The position numbers and the translations under genes are program-made. From positions 124,001 through 188,000 of the forward strand of contig CAVXLG010000006.1 in NCBI GenBank assembly GCA_963762615.1: a stretch of DNA of 64,000 nucleotides, written 5' to 3'. Source of the stretch: PALSA-505 sp963762615 (GTDB taxonomy: Bacteria; Actinomycetota; Actinomycetes; Streptosporangiales; Streptosporangiaceae). Below the pieces are notes generated by a model that did not search any database, was not told the DNA's origin, and saw only the letters and a program-made list of their open reading frames with translations. This document shows positions 27,282 through 36,174 of the stretch, in pieces. Within the stretch, counting starts at the first letter, position 1. Each line of letters opens with the position of its first letter.

Positions 27282-27437
27282 CTGTTCTCACTCCTCGACG
27301 TTTCTGGCGCCGGGACCGCGCCGCCGCCCCGGGCGGACCGCAATGCCGGCCGTGTCCGGCTGCGGCCAGCTTAGGCCGCGCCGGATCGTCGCCCTGCCGC
27401 CATTCCCTCGCGCGGCTGCGACCCCTAGTCTCATCCA

Positions 27438-28124
27438 ATGAGTTACTCGCGGGATGAGCGCCGCGCGCTCTGCGCCCTGCTGGACGAGACAGGTCCGGCG
27501 GCGCCAACCCTCTGCGAAGGCTGGACCACGCTCGACCTGGCCGCTCACCTGGTGCTGCGCGAGCACCGCCCGGACGCCGGAGCGGGCATGCTCGGCGGGC
27601 CGCTAGCGCGGTACAGCGCGCACGTGCAGAGCAGGATCGCCGGGCGCACGCCTTATCCCCGCCTGGTCCAGATCGTCCGCGACGGGCCGCCGAGGTTTTC
27701 CGTGTTCGGCATCCCGGGCATGGACGAGCGGACCAACCTGGTGGAGTACTTCGTGCACCATGAGGATGTCCGGCGGGCGGCGCCAGGCTGGCAGCCGCGC
27801 GATCTCGATCCGGGCCTTACCGAGCAGCTCTGGCAGCGGCTGCGATTGCGCATCACCCGGCTCATCCTGCGGAAGGTGCCAGTCGGTGTCGAGCTTGCCC
27901 GGGACGATGTGGGCAGCGACGGTGCGGGCCGTGACGCCCCGGCCGGCGGCCCTAGGCGGCAGCTGCGGATCACCATCAGGAACGGAACGCCGGTCGTCAC
28001 CGTCGTCGGCAGCCCGGCCGAGCTGACCTTGTGGGCGCTCGGCCGGACCACGGCCGCGCAGGTGCGGCTGGAGGGTGCGGAGACACCGGTCAGGACGCTC
28101 ACCGAGACACGCTGGGGGCTGTGA
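27438..28124 (+). CDS. TIGR03085-family metal-binding protein (DinB/MDMPI-like)
   Basis: 228 residues, a DinB-like four-helix-bundle protein related to mycothiol-dependent maleylpyruvate isomerase N-domains. Landmarks are ERRALCALLDETGPAAPTLC, EGWTTLDLAAHLVLREHRPD, the LVEYFVHHEDVRRA segment with the metal-binding His residues, and GSPAELTLWALGRTTAAQV. The reaction is unknown. It stands next to hisI in many actinomycetes, divergent from it here. ATG at 27438; no strong ribosome binding site is visible. Confidence 0.87.
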   Translation: MSYSRDERRALCALLDETGPAAPTLCEGWTTLDLAAHLVLREHRPDAGAGMLGGPLARYSAHVQSRIAGRTPYPRLVQIVRDGPPRFSVFGIPGMDERTNLVEYFVHHEDVRRAAPGWQPRDLDPGLTEQLWQRLRLRITRLILRKVPVGVELARDDVGSDGAGRDAPAGGPRRQLRITIRNGTPVVTVVGSPAELTLWALGRTTAAQVRLEGAETPVRTLTETRWGL

Positions 28125-28241
28125 CACCGCACACCGGCGGCTGTGACACCGAAGGCTGGCGGCTGGCGGGCTATCTCGTGATCGACATCGAAGGGATGGC
28201 GGCCGCCCCGGCTGGCTGAACGGCGCGGCAGCGGTGACGTT

Positions 28242-28325
28242 CGGGGCTTCCGGGCTTCCGGGCTTCCGGGCTTCGGGCTTCGGGGCTTCGGGCTTCGGGG
28301 CTTCGGGCTTCCGGGGCTTCGGGGC
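28242..28325. repeat. simple repeat of GGGCTTC units
   Basis: About ten copies of an 8-9 bp unit GGGCTTC(C/G)G immediately downstream of aspS on its strand. The gap from 28125 to 28327 otherwise holds no recognisable gene or element. Confidence 0.9.
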
Positions 28326-28327
28326 CG

Positions 28328-29631
28328 TCAGGGCGTCAGGCGGTGCAGGTCGCGGGGGAAGAGGGTGACGCGGCGGACGTTATCCGCGCCGGTGAGCCGC
28401 GCGGTCCAGCGCTCCAGCCCCATCGCGAAGCCGCCGTGCGGGGGCATGCCAGCCGCGAAAACAGCCAGGTAGGACGCGTATGACCGGGGGTCCTCGCCGC
28501 GCTCGGCGAGTGCCGCCAGGTAGTCGGCGTGCCGGTGCAGGCGCTGGCCGCCGGTGACGATCTCCAGCCCGCGGAAGAGCAGGTCGAAGCTGTTGGAGTA
28601 GCCCGGCCGTCCCGGTTCCGGATGGGTGTAGAACGGCCGCTTGGCCAGCGGATACCCGGTGACGTAGAGGAACTCCGAGCCATGCTCGCCGGCCGCCCAG
28701 TCCGACAGCCAGCGCTCGTGGGCCGGGGCCAGGTCGGGCTCACCGCGCGGGTCCTCGTGGGTGTGCCGGGCCAGAAGCTCCTGCGCCTCAGCGATGTGGA
28801 TCTGGGGATCTGGGCCGGCACCTCGGGCAGCGTGACGCCCAGCAACTCCACGGCGGCGCCGGCCCGCTCGGCGATCGCGGACACCATGCCGGCCGTGACC
28901 TGCCGGAGCACCGCCATGACGTCGTGATGGTCGCAGATGAAGCCCAGCTCCGCGTCCAGGCTCAGGTACTCAGCCAGGTGGCGGGCGGTGTCGTGCGGCT
29001 CGGCGCGGAACGCGGGGGCGGTCTCGTACACGCGCTCGAACACGCCGACCATGGCCTGCTTGAAGAACTGCGGCGACTGGGCCAGGTAAGCGGCCTGGCC
29101 GAAGTAGTCGATGCCGAACACGTTCGCGCCCGACTCGGTGGCCGACTCGACGATCTTGGGCGTGCTGATCTCGACAAAGCCCAGCCCGTCCAGGGCGGCC
29201 CGGAACCCGGCCACGGCGGCCGCGCTGATCTCGAACGGCGCGCGCAGCCGCGGGTGCCGCAGGCTGGCCGGCGAGTGGTCCAGGATGGTAGGCAGCGTCG
29301 CGGTGACAGCCGGCCGGTACAGGTCAAAGGGCGGCGGCTGTGCCGGGCCGGACAGCGGGGTGATCACCGGCCGCACGATCTCCGCTCCGTCCGGCGCCTG
29401 GTCGCTCGTGGCCACCGTGCCGGTGACCGCGACCACGGTCTCCTCGGGCAGCGCCGCCGCCGCCCCGACTTCCTCAGGGCTGGCCAGCACCACCTGGGCC
29501 AGGCCGGAACGGTCCCGGATGACCAGGAACGTCAGGGATTTCAGCTGCCGCTTGCGGTGCAGCCAGCCGGCCACCCGCACCTGCGCGCCGACATGCGACG
29601 GGAGGTCCGCGGCGAGTACACGAGAGATCAT
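28328..29631 (-). CDS. aspS: aspartyl-tRNA synthetase, archaeal/non-discriminating type (one frameshift)
   Basis: Class II synthetase of the short type (about 434 residues after correction) annotated in actinobacteria as aspartate--tRNA(Asn) ligase; if non-discriminating it would charge both tRNA-Asp and tRNA-Asn, the latter being amidated by GatCAB. N-terminal OB fold (VRVAGWLHRKRQLKSLTFLV), then STPKIVESATESGANVF, motif 2 FRAEPHDTARHLAEY and motif 3 GGFAMGLERW. The frame is lost at 28804-28807 where a run of four C on the coding strand should be five; restoring it gives PAQIPQIHIAEAQELLARH and a stop at 28328. ATG at 29629-29631 with GGAG 6 nt upstream, controlled by a T-box. Confidence 0.9.
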
Positions 29632-29902
29632 CGCACTCCGTTCAGAGATGTCCGATCCCCTGGGAGTGCGGGCGAGAAGGGAAACTCGCGGTGCCACCGC
29701 ACCTTCACCGCCTGCCGGACAGCCGGCGGCCTTGCGAGCCCGGTCACGGGGGCGGGCCGGCGGGGCATGGGGCCGGGCCGCTGGCCGCGGCGGCCGTTCC
29801 TCCCCGCACTCGGGAGGGTCTTCGCCGCAGGGCGCGAGTCCGCCTTCGCAGCTCCCGGCGGCTCTCTCCGGCTCGCTATGACCCTGCGCTACTCGTCTCC
29901 GT
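29632..29902 (-). promoter_or_regulatory. T-box riboswitch of aspS, translational type, apparent Asp specifier
   Basis: On the minus strand a Stem I-like helix begins near 29900; GCGCAGGG pairs with CCCTGCGG and the E-loop-like ACGAGTA faces GCGAAGACC, placing GAC (Asp) where the specifier should be. The conserved T-box GGTGGCACCGCG (about 29687-29698) can pair with the tRNA NCCA end and is followed by a GCGAG/CTCGC hairpin. Next, CGCACTCC (minus; plus 29663-29670) is an exact complement of GGAGTGCG (plus 29632-29639), which contains the aspS ribosome binding site. So uncharged tRNA-Asp should free the site and raise translation; there is no terminator poly-U. Confidence 0.8.
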
Positions 29903-30008
29903 CAGCGCGTTACCGTCAGGATACCCAGCTCGTCTGGGTGGTGCCGCGGACCGCTGGCCTAGGCTGGGCCGAGCATCATCGCAGTGGCAGCCACCGGAGG
30001 AGAGCTTC

Positions 30009-30791
30009 ATGCATGTACTCGGCGTTGACATCGGCGGCACCGGGATCAAGGCCGCGCCGGTGGACGTGGCGGCGGGCAAGCTGCTGGCCGAACGGCAGAA
30101 GATCAGCACCCCGCATCCGGCCACGCCGGCGGCGGTCGCGGAGGTGGTGGCCGGGCTCACCAAGTCGTTCAGCTGGTCGGGCCGGGTGGGCATCACCTTT
30201 CCCGGCGTGGTGGTGGACGGCACGACCTGGACCGCGGCCAACGTCGATCAGGCCTGGATCGGGCTGGACGCGAAGGGGCTGCTGGCCGAGGCGACCGGCC
30301 TCGAGGTCAGCGTGGTCAACGACGCGGACGCGGCCGGGATCGCCGAGATGACCTTCGGCGCCGGCAAGGGCGAGGCCGGCACCGTCTTGATGCTGGTGTT
30401 CGGCACCGGGATCGGCAGCGCGCTGTTCATCGACGGCGCGCTGGTGCCGAACACCGAGTTCGGGCACATCGAGATCCGGGGCAAGGACGCGGAGAAGCGC
30501 GCGGCCGAAATCGTCCGGGAGCTGCGCGACCTGAGCTGGGGGAAATGGGCCGGCCGCGTCGATGAGTACCTCAGGCACGTGGAAGCCCTGGTCTCTCCTG
30601 CCTTGTTCATCATCGGCGGCGGCATCAGCAGGAAGTCGGACAAGTTCGTCCCGCGGCTGACCGGGATCCGCGCGCGCGTCGTCCCAGCAACCCTGTTGAA
30701 CGACGCCGGGATCGTGGGCGCGGCCATGCACGCAGAACCTGAGCCGCCGGGGCACGAGCGCGGCGCACGAAGCCAGACAGCGACCGCCTGA
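30009..30791 (+). CDS. ppgK: polyphosphate glucokinase
   Basis: ROK-family kinase phosphorylating glucose from inorganic polyphosphate (and usually ATP), 260 residues. VDIGGTGIKAAPVD phosphate loop, VGITFPGVV, catalytic Asp in VSVVNDADAAGIAEMTFG, and VFGTGIGSALFIDGALVPNTEFGHI with the C-terminal GKWAGRVDEYLRHVEALVSP and IIGGGIS. GGAGG at 29996-30000 places the start at ATG 30009. It is convergent with the his operon; the stop codons are 11 bp apart and no clear terminator lies between them. Confidence 0.95.
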   Translation: MHVLGVDIGGTGIKAAPVDVAAGKLLAERQKISTPHPATPAAVAEVVAGLTKSFSWSGRVGITFPGVVVDGTTWTAANVDQAWIGLDAKGLLAEATGLEVSVVNDADAAGIAEMTFGAGKGEAGTVLMLVFGTGIGSALFIDGALVPNTEFGHIEIRGKDAEKRAAEIVRELRDLSWGKWAGRVDEYLRHVEALVSPALFIIGGGISRKSDKFVPRLTGIRARVVPATLLNDAGIVGAAMHAEPEPPGHERGARSQTATA

Positions 30792-30802
30792 ACGCTGCGA
30801 GG

Positions 30803-31570
30803 TCAGCGGACGGTGCGACCGGCGGCTCGCAGCGCCTCCTTCACCTCGCCGATGCGCAGCGCGCCGAAGTGGAATACGGTCGCGGCCAGCACCGCGTCGG
30901 CACCCGCGTTGACGGCCGGCCCGAAGTCGGCGGCCCTTCCGGCGCCGCCGCTGGCGATCAGCGGGACGTGGACGGCGGCCCGGACGGCCGCGATGAGCTC
31001 GGTGTCGAAACCGGCCCCGGTGCCGTCGGCGTCCATCGAGTTCAGCAGGATCTCGCCGGCTCCGGCCCGTACCCCGCGGCGAGCCCAGCCCACCGCGTCG
31101 ATGCCGGTGCCGCGGTGCCCGCCGTGCGTGGTCACCTCGAACCCGGACGCGCAGTCAGCACCCGGCGCACGGCGGGCGTCCACCGACAAGACGATGCACT
31201 GCGAGCCGAACCGGCCGGCCGCCTCGGCCAGCAGCTCCGGCCTGGCCACCGCGGCCGTGTTCAGTGACACCTTGTCCGCGCCGGCCCGCAGCAGCCGGTC
31301 CACATCGTCCACGCTGCGCACGCCGCCGCCCACGGTGAGCGGGATGAACACCTGTTCCGCCGTCCGCCTGACCACCTCGTACCGGGTCTGCCGGTCGGCG
31401 CTGGACGCGGTGATGTCCAGGAACGTGAGCTCGTCCGCACCCTCCGCGTCGTAGGCGGCGGCCAGCTCCACCGGATCGCCCGCGTCCCGTAGATCGCGGA
31501 AGTTCACGCCCTTGACCACGCGGCCGCCGTCCACGTCCAGGCAGGGGATCACCCGCACCGCGAGGGTCAC
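30803..31570 (-). CDS. hisF: imidazole glycerol phosphate synthase, cyclase subunit
   Basis: Joins PRFAR and ammonia from HisH to give IGP and AICAR. 255 residues, TIM barrel with catalytic Asp in RVIPCLDVDGGRVVKG and the second Asp in VLSVDARR; DELTFLDITAS, TVGGGVRSVDD and LIASGGAGRAADF bind the phosphates. GTG start at 31568-31570, 16 bp after hisA. Last gene of the hisDCBHAF operon. Confidence 0.96.
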   Translation of the reverse strand: MTLAVRVIPCLDVDGGRVVKGVNFRDLRDAGDPVELAAAYDAEGADELTFLDITASSADRQTRYEVVRRTAEQVFIPLTVGGGVRSVDDVDRLLRAGADKVSLNTAAVARPELLAEAAGRFGSQCIVLSVDARRAPGADCASGFEVTTHGGHRGTGIDAVGWARRGVRAGAGEILLNSMDADGTGAGFDTELIAAVRAAVHVPLIASGGAGRAADFGPAVNAGADAVLAATVFHFGALRIGEVKEALRAAGRTVR

Positions 31571-31586
31571 CGGCCGGCCACCCGGG

Positions 31587-32330
31587 TCAGCCGCACGCCG
31601 CCACCGCCTCGAGGGCCTGCTCCAGGGTGAACTTCCCCGCGTACAGCGCCTTCCCGACGATCGCGCCCTCCACGCCCAGCGGTGCCAGCGCGGCGATCGC
31701 GCGCAGGTCCGCCAGGCTGGACACCCCGCCGCTGGCGATGACCGGCCGCCCGGTCCGCGCGCACACCAGGCGCAGCAGGTCGAGGTTGCACCCGGTCAGC
31801 GTGCCGTCCCTGGTCACGTCCGTAACCACGTAGCGGCGGCAGCCGTCGGCCTCGAGCCGGTCGAGCACGTCGGTCAGCTCGCCGCCGTCGGCCGTCCAGC
31901 CCCGGGCCGCCAGCCGCGTCCCGCGCACGTCCAGGCCCACGGCGATCCGCTCCCCGTGAGCGGCGATGACCGAGCGGACCCAGTCCGGGCGCTCCAGCGC
32001 CGCGGTGCCGATGTTCACCCGCGCGCAGCCGGTGGCCAGGGCAGCGGCCAGCGAGTCGTCGTCGCGGATGCCGCCGGACAGCTCGACCGCGGTGTCGAGC
32101 CGGCGTACCACCTCGGCGATCAGTCCGGCGTTAGAGCCGCGGCCGAACGCGGCATCCAGATCCACCAGGTGAATCCAGCCCGCGCCCGCCCGCTGCCAGG
32201 CCAGCGCGGCCTGCACCGGGTCCCCGTAGAGCGTCTGCGAGCCCGCCTCGCCGCGGACCAGGCGCACCGCCTGGCCTGCCGCCACGTCCACCGCGGGCAG
32301 CAGGGTGAAGGATCCGGGCGGCACGGTCAT
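31587..32330 (-). CDS. priA: HisA/PriA phosphoribosyl isomerase
   Basis: 247-residue TIM barrel. FTLLPAVDVAAGQAVRLVRGE, VDLDAAFGRGSN, ELSGGIRDDDSL, VTDVTRDGTLTGCNLDLL and VIASGGVSSLADL are the family blocks. In actinobacteria without trpF this enzyme acts on both ProFAR (His) and PRA (Trp); no trpF is present in the adjacent trp unit, which supports a PriA assignment. The start ATG shares its A with the hisH stop (TGATG), so the two are translationally coupled. Confidence 0.95.
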   Translation of the reverse strand: MTVPPGSFTLLPAVDVAAGQAVRLVRGEAGSQTLYGDPVQAALAWQRAGAGWIHLVDLDAAFGRGSNAGLIAEVVRRLDTAVELSGGIRDDDSLAAALATGCARVNIGTAALERPDWVRSVIAAHGERIAVGLDVRGTRLAARGWTADGGELTDVLDRLEADGCRRYVVTDVTRDGTLTGCNLDLLRLVCARTGRPVIASGGVSSLADLRAIAALAPLGVEGAIVGKALYAGKFTLEQALEAVAACG

Positions 32331-32971
32331 CACAGCGTCTCCAGCCAGTTCGCCAGCAGCGCGGCGCCCGCGTCGCCCGACTTCTCCGGGTGGAACTGGG
32401 TCGCGGACAGCGGCCCGTGCTCGGCCGCGGCGACGAACGGCTCGCCATGCTCGGCCCAGGTCAGCAGCGGTGCCGCCAGCCTGCCGCTGGGCCGCCAGGG
32501 GCACGAGGTGGCCGCGTAGGAGTGCACGAAGTAGAACCGGGCCGCCGGGTCCAGGCCGGCGAACAGCACCGAGCCCTCGACCGCGCGCACGGTGTTCCAG
32601 CCCGTGTGCGGCAGTACCGGCGCGTTCAGCCGGCCGACCGTGCCCGGCCACTGGCCGCACCCCGCGGTGCGCACGCCGTGCTCGTCGCCGGTCTCGAACA
32701 GCACCTGCATGCCGACGCAGATGCCGAGCACCGGCCGCCCTCCGGCCAGCCGGCGGTCGATGATCACATCACCACGTGCCGCGCGCAGGCCCGCCATGCA
32801 GGCGGCGAACGCGCCGACTCCCGGCACGACGAGCCCGTCGCAGCCCAGCGCGGCGGCGAAATCCGCGGTCACCTTGGCCTGGGCACCCGCCCGGTCCAGC
32901 GCCCGCTGGACGGACCGCACGTTGCCCGAGCCGTAATCGAGGACGACGACACGGGGCCCGCCAGGCCTCAC
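32330..32971 (-). CDS. hisH: imidazole glycerol phosphate synthase, glutaminase subunit
   Basis: Class I glutamine amidotransferase, 213 residues, feeding ammonia to HisF. Nucleophile Cys in VLGICVGMQVLFE, the oxyanion region VPGVGAF, and the His/Glu pair in LSATQFHPEKSGDAG. GTG start at 32969-32971 overlaps the hisB stop by 4 bp. Confidence 0.96.
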   Translation of the reverse strand: MRPGGPRVVVLDYGSGNVRSVQRALDRAGAQAKVTADFAAALGCDGLVVPGVGAFAACMAGLRAARGDVIIDRRLAGGRPVLGICVGMQVLFETGDEHGVRTAGCGQWPGTVGRLNAPVLPHTGWNTVRAVEGSVLFAGLDPAARFYFVHSYAATSCPWRPSGRLAAPLLTWAEHGEPFVAAAEHGPLSATQFHPEKSGDAGAALLANWLETL

Positions 32972-33558
32972 AGGGCACCCTTCGTGCTCGGCACCCCGCC
33001 CGCCCGGGGATCCGGGGCGACCGCGGAGCGAAGTGCGCGCGCCACCGCCTTGAACTGCGCCTCCACGATGTGGTGCGGGTTGCGGCCGGACAGCACGAGG
33101 ACGTGCAGGCAGATCCCGGCCGCCGCGGCGAGCGTCTCGAAGAAGTGGCCGGTGAGCGTGGTGTCATAGGTCCCGATCAGCGGCGGCATCCGGTCCGGCT
33201 CGCGGTGCACCACGTATGGCCGCCCGGACAGGTCCACCGCCGCCTGTACCAGCGCCTCATCCAGCGGCACGAGCGCGTGCCCGAACCTGCAGATCCCGGA
33301 CTTGTCGCCCAGGGCCTGCCGGATCGCCTCGCCGAGCACGATCGCGGTGTCCTCCACTGTGTGATGCGAGTCCACCTCGATGTCACCGCTCGCCCGCACG
33401 CTCAGGTCGAGGCTGCCGTGCTTGCCGAGCTGGGCGAGCATGTGGTCGAAGAACGGCACCCGGGTGGCCACGTCCACCACCCCGATCCCGTCCAGGTCCA
33501 GTTCCACCAGGATCTCCGTCTCGCTGGTGAGGCGCTCCACTCGCGCCACCCGGTTCAT
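32968..33558 (-). CDS. hisB: imidazoleglycerol-phosphate dehydratase
   Basis: 196-residue monofunctional dehydratase. Metal-binding repeats FFDHMLAQLGKHGSLDL, VDSHHTVEDTAIVLGEA, TGHFFETLA and NPHHIVEAQFKAVARAL. ATG at 33556-33558 overlaps the hisC stop (ATGA). No phosphatase domain, as usual outside enterobacteria. Confidence 0.96.
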   Translation of the reverse strand: MNRVARVERLTSETEILVELDLDGIGVVDVATRVPFFDHMLAQLGKHGSLDLSVRASGDIEVDSHHTVEDTAIVLGEAIRQALGDKSGICRFGHALVPLDEALVQAAVDLSGRPYVVHREPDRMPPLIGTYDTTLTGHFFETLAAAAGICLHVLVLSGRNPHHIVEAQFKAVARALRSAVAPDPRAGGVPSTKGAL

Positions 33559-34658
33559 CGGCCGCCCCCGGCGGCGAGCACGCCGGTGAGGGCAGCCCGG
33601 AACGCGGCCATCTCGGCCGGCGTCCCGATGGTCACCCGCAGCCACCCGGGCGGGCCGACCTCGCGCACCAGCACGCCGGCGTCGAGCAGCCCCTGCCAGA
33701 CGGCCCGCCGGTCCCGCAGCCCGCCGAACAGCACGAAGTTAGCATCGGATTCCGCGACGTCGAGGCCGCGGCTGCGGAGCCAGTCTGCGGTCCGGTCACG
33801 CTCGGCGCGCAGCTCCGCTACCTGGCCCAGCAGCTCGGCCGCGTGGCCGAGCGCGGCCACCGCGGCCGCCTGGGTCAGCGCGGACAGGTGGTAGGGCAGC
33901 CGGACGAGCAGCAGCCCGTCGATCACCGCCGGGTCAGCGGCCAGGTAGCCCACCCTGGCGCCGGCCAGCGCGAACGCCTTGGACATGGTGCGGGTCACCA
34001 CCAGCCGCGGGCGGCCGGGCAGCAGCGCGAGCGCGCTGCGGGTGCCGTCCCGGGCGAACTCGGCGTAGGCCTCGTCCACGACGACCATGCCCGGGGCGGC
34101 CGCGCAGACCGCCTCGATCACCTCGAGCGGCAGCGCGGTGCCGGTCGGGTTGTTCGGCGAGGCGAGGAAGACGAGATCGGGCGCCGCAGCGCGGACCCGG
34201 CCCGCGGCGGCATCGGCGTCGAGCCGGAAATCATCGCCGCGCCGCTCGGCGAGCCATTGCGTGCCGGTGGTCCCGGCGATGATCGGGTGCATGGAGTAGG
34301 ACGGCTCGAACCCGAGCGCCGTGCGGCCGTGGCCGCCGAATGCCTGCAGCAGCTGCTGCAGGATCTCGTTGGATCCGTTGGCAGCCCAGACGTGATGCAT
34401 GGTCAGCCCGTGCCCGAGGTAGGCGGCGAGGCCGGCCCGCAGCTCCTCCGCGTCCCGGTCCGGGTAGCGGTTCAGGCTCGCCGCCGCTGCGGCCGCGGCC
34501 TGCGCGATCGCCCGGACCAGGGACGGGGACGGCGGATAGGGGTTTTCGTTGGTGTTCAGCCGGACGGGCACGTCCAGCTGCGGTGCGCCATACGGCTCAA
34601 CCCCGGCCAGGTCCGGCCGCAGCGGTAGTGACTCGGCCAGGGTCTGGTCCGCGGTCAT
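33555..34658 (-). CDS. hisC: histidinol-phosphate aminotransferase
   Basis: PLP aminotransferase fold I, 367 residues. LNTNENPYPPSPSLVRAI, NRYPD, NGSNEILQQLLQAFGG, FLASPNNPTGTALPLEVIE, VVVDEAYAEF, and the PLP lysine in TRTMSKAFALAGARVGY. ATG at 34656-34658 overlaps the hisD stop (ATGA). Intact. Confidence 0.96.
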   Translation of the reverse strand: MTADQTLAESLPLRPDLAGVEPYGAPQLDVPVRLNTNENPYPPSPSLVRAIAQAAAAAAASLNRYPDRDAEELRAGLAAYLGHGLTMHHVWAANGSNEILQQLLQAFGGHGRTALGFEPSYSMHPIIAGTTGTQWLAERRGDDFRLDADAAAGRVRAAAPDLVFLASPNNPTGTALPLEVIEAVCAAAPGMVVVDEAYAEFARDGTRSALALLPGRPRLVVTRTMSKAFALAGARVGYLAADPAVIDGLLLVRLPYHLSALTQAAAVAALGHAAELLGQVAELRAERDRTADWLRSRGLDVAESDANFVLFGGLRDRRAVWQGLLDAGVLVREVGPPGWLRVTIGTPAEMAAFRAALTGVLAAGGGR

Positions 34659-36037
34659 GGCGCGCCGCTCGCGGCGGCGTCCCCGCGGGCCCGCCCTCCG
34701 GGCAGTACGTCCGGGGACGACTCCCAGGACGCCCCGGGGAAGCGGGCGCGGACCGCGGCCACGTGGGCCGGCAAATCCTCGGCCCCGCCGAGTGCAGCCA
34801 CGTGCGGCAGCGCGGCAGCGAGCGCGTCCGGCGTGCACTCGACCACGTTGACCAGCCGCAGGAACGGCAGCACGGACAGCCCGGCGGTGTGCCGCGCGGA
34901 CCCGCCGGTGGGCAGCACGTGATTCGAGCCCGCCAGGTAGTCGCCGAGCGAGACCGGCGCGTACGGGCCGGCGAAGACCGCTCCCGCGTTCCGCACCCGG
35001 CGGGCGAGCTCAGCTGCCCGCCCGGCCTGGATTTCCAGATGCTCGGGGGCCCATGCGTCTGCGACGGCGAGGGCCGCGTCGATGCTGTCGGTGATCACCT
35101 GCGCGGACTGGCCCGCCAGCGCCCGCTCGATCCGGTCGCGGTGCACGGCCCGGCCGACGGCCACGGCGAGCTCGCTGGCGACCCGGTCGGCCAGGCCGGC
35201 GTCGGGGGTGATGAGCAAGCAGGCGGCGAGCGGGTCGTGCTCGGCCTGCGCGACGAGGTCGGCGGCCAGGTGGCCCGGGCTGGCGGTGGCGTCGGCAACG
35301 ATGGCTATCTCGGTGGGCCCGTTCTCCCCGTCGGTGCCGACCACGCCGCGCAGCACCCGCTTGGCCGCGGCCACGTAGACGTTTCCCGGGCCGGTGACGA
35401 CGTTGACGGGCGCGCACTGCGACGTCCCGTAGGCGAGCATGGCGAGGGCCTGGGCGCCGCCGGCCGCGTGCACCTCGGTCACCCCGAGCAGCGCGCAGGC
35501 GGCGAGCACGGCCGGGTGCGGCAGCCCGCCGTAGGCGGCCTGCGGCGGCGAAGCGACGGCGATCTCTGCCACCCCGGCTACCTGCGCGGGCACGACGTTC
35601 ATGATCACCGAAGAGGGGTAGGCGGTCAGGCCGCCCGGCACGTACACGCCGGCCCGGCTCACCGGGACGAGCCGCCCGGTCACGGTCAGTCCGTCGGCCA
35701 CCGTGACCGTGGTGTCGGCGCGCAGCTGCGCGCGGTGGACCACCGTAGCCCGGCGGGCCGCCTCAAGCAGAGCCGCCCGCACCTCCCCGTCGAGCTTGCC
35801 GAGCGCGTCGTCCAGCGCCTGCCGGGGTACCGGGGTGGCGGCCAGCTCCACCCCGTCGAACGTCCGGGTGTACTCGCGCACCGCGGCCGCGCCGCGGTGC
35901 CGCACGTCCTCGCATACCGGCCGCACCTGTTCGGCCGCCGCTGCCACGTCGAGGACGGCCCGGGGCAGCACGCCACGCAGGCTGGCCCGGGTCAGCGCCT
36001 GCGGCGCCCGGCCCCGCAGGTCGATCCGGGGAAGCAT
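34655..36037 (-). CDS. hisD: histidinol dehydrogenase
   Basis: Final two oxidations of histidine synthesis, zinc- and NAD-dependent, 460 residues. YVPGGLTAYPSSVIMNVVPA, DKITGPGNVYVA-like VNVVTGPGNVYVAAAKR, GPTEIAIVADATASP, HLAADLVAQAEHDPLA and APEHLEIQAG with GSNHVLPTGGSARH. First gene of the his operon; ATG at 36035-36037, divergent from the DUF885 gene. No convincing promoter could be picked out in the 137-bp gap. Confidence 0.96.
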   Translation of the reverse strand: MLPRIDLRGRAPQALTRASLRGVLPRAVLDVAAAAEQVRPVCEDVRHRGAAAVREYTRTFDGVELAATPVPRQALDDALGKLDGEVRAALLEAARRATVVHRAQLRADTTVTVADGLTVTGRLVPVSRAGVYVPGGLTAYPSSVIMNVVPAQVAGVAEIAVASPPQAAYGGLPHPAVLAACALLGVTEVHAAGGAQALAMLAYGTSQCAPVNVVTGPGNVYVAAAKRVLRGVVGTDGENGPTEIAIVADATASPGHLAADLVAQAEHDPLAACLLITPDAGLADRVASELAVAVGRAVHRDRIERALAGQSAQVITDSIDAALAVADAWAPEHLEIQAGRAAELARRVRNAGAVFAGPYAPVSLGDYLAGSNHVLPTGGSARHTAGLSVLPFLRLVNVVECTPDALAAALPHVAALGGAEDLPAHVAAVRARFPGASWESSPDVLPGGRARGDAAASGAP

Positions 36038-36174
36038 CCGCTCAGCTTATCGGGCCGTCCGGCGACACGGCCGGCTCGCTCCAGATCACCGGCGGTCCGG
36101 AGGCGGCGCGGGGCGGCAGGGCCGCGTGGCAGGCTGGGGACGCAGCGCACCGATCCATGTGGGGAGAATTGCCA

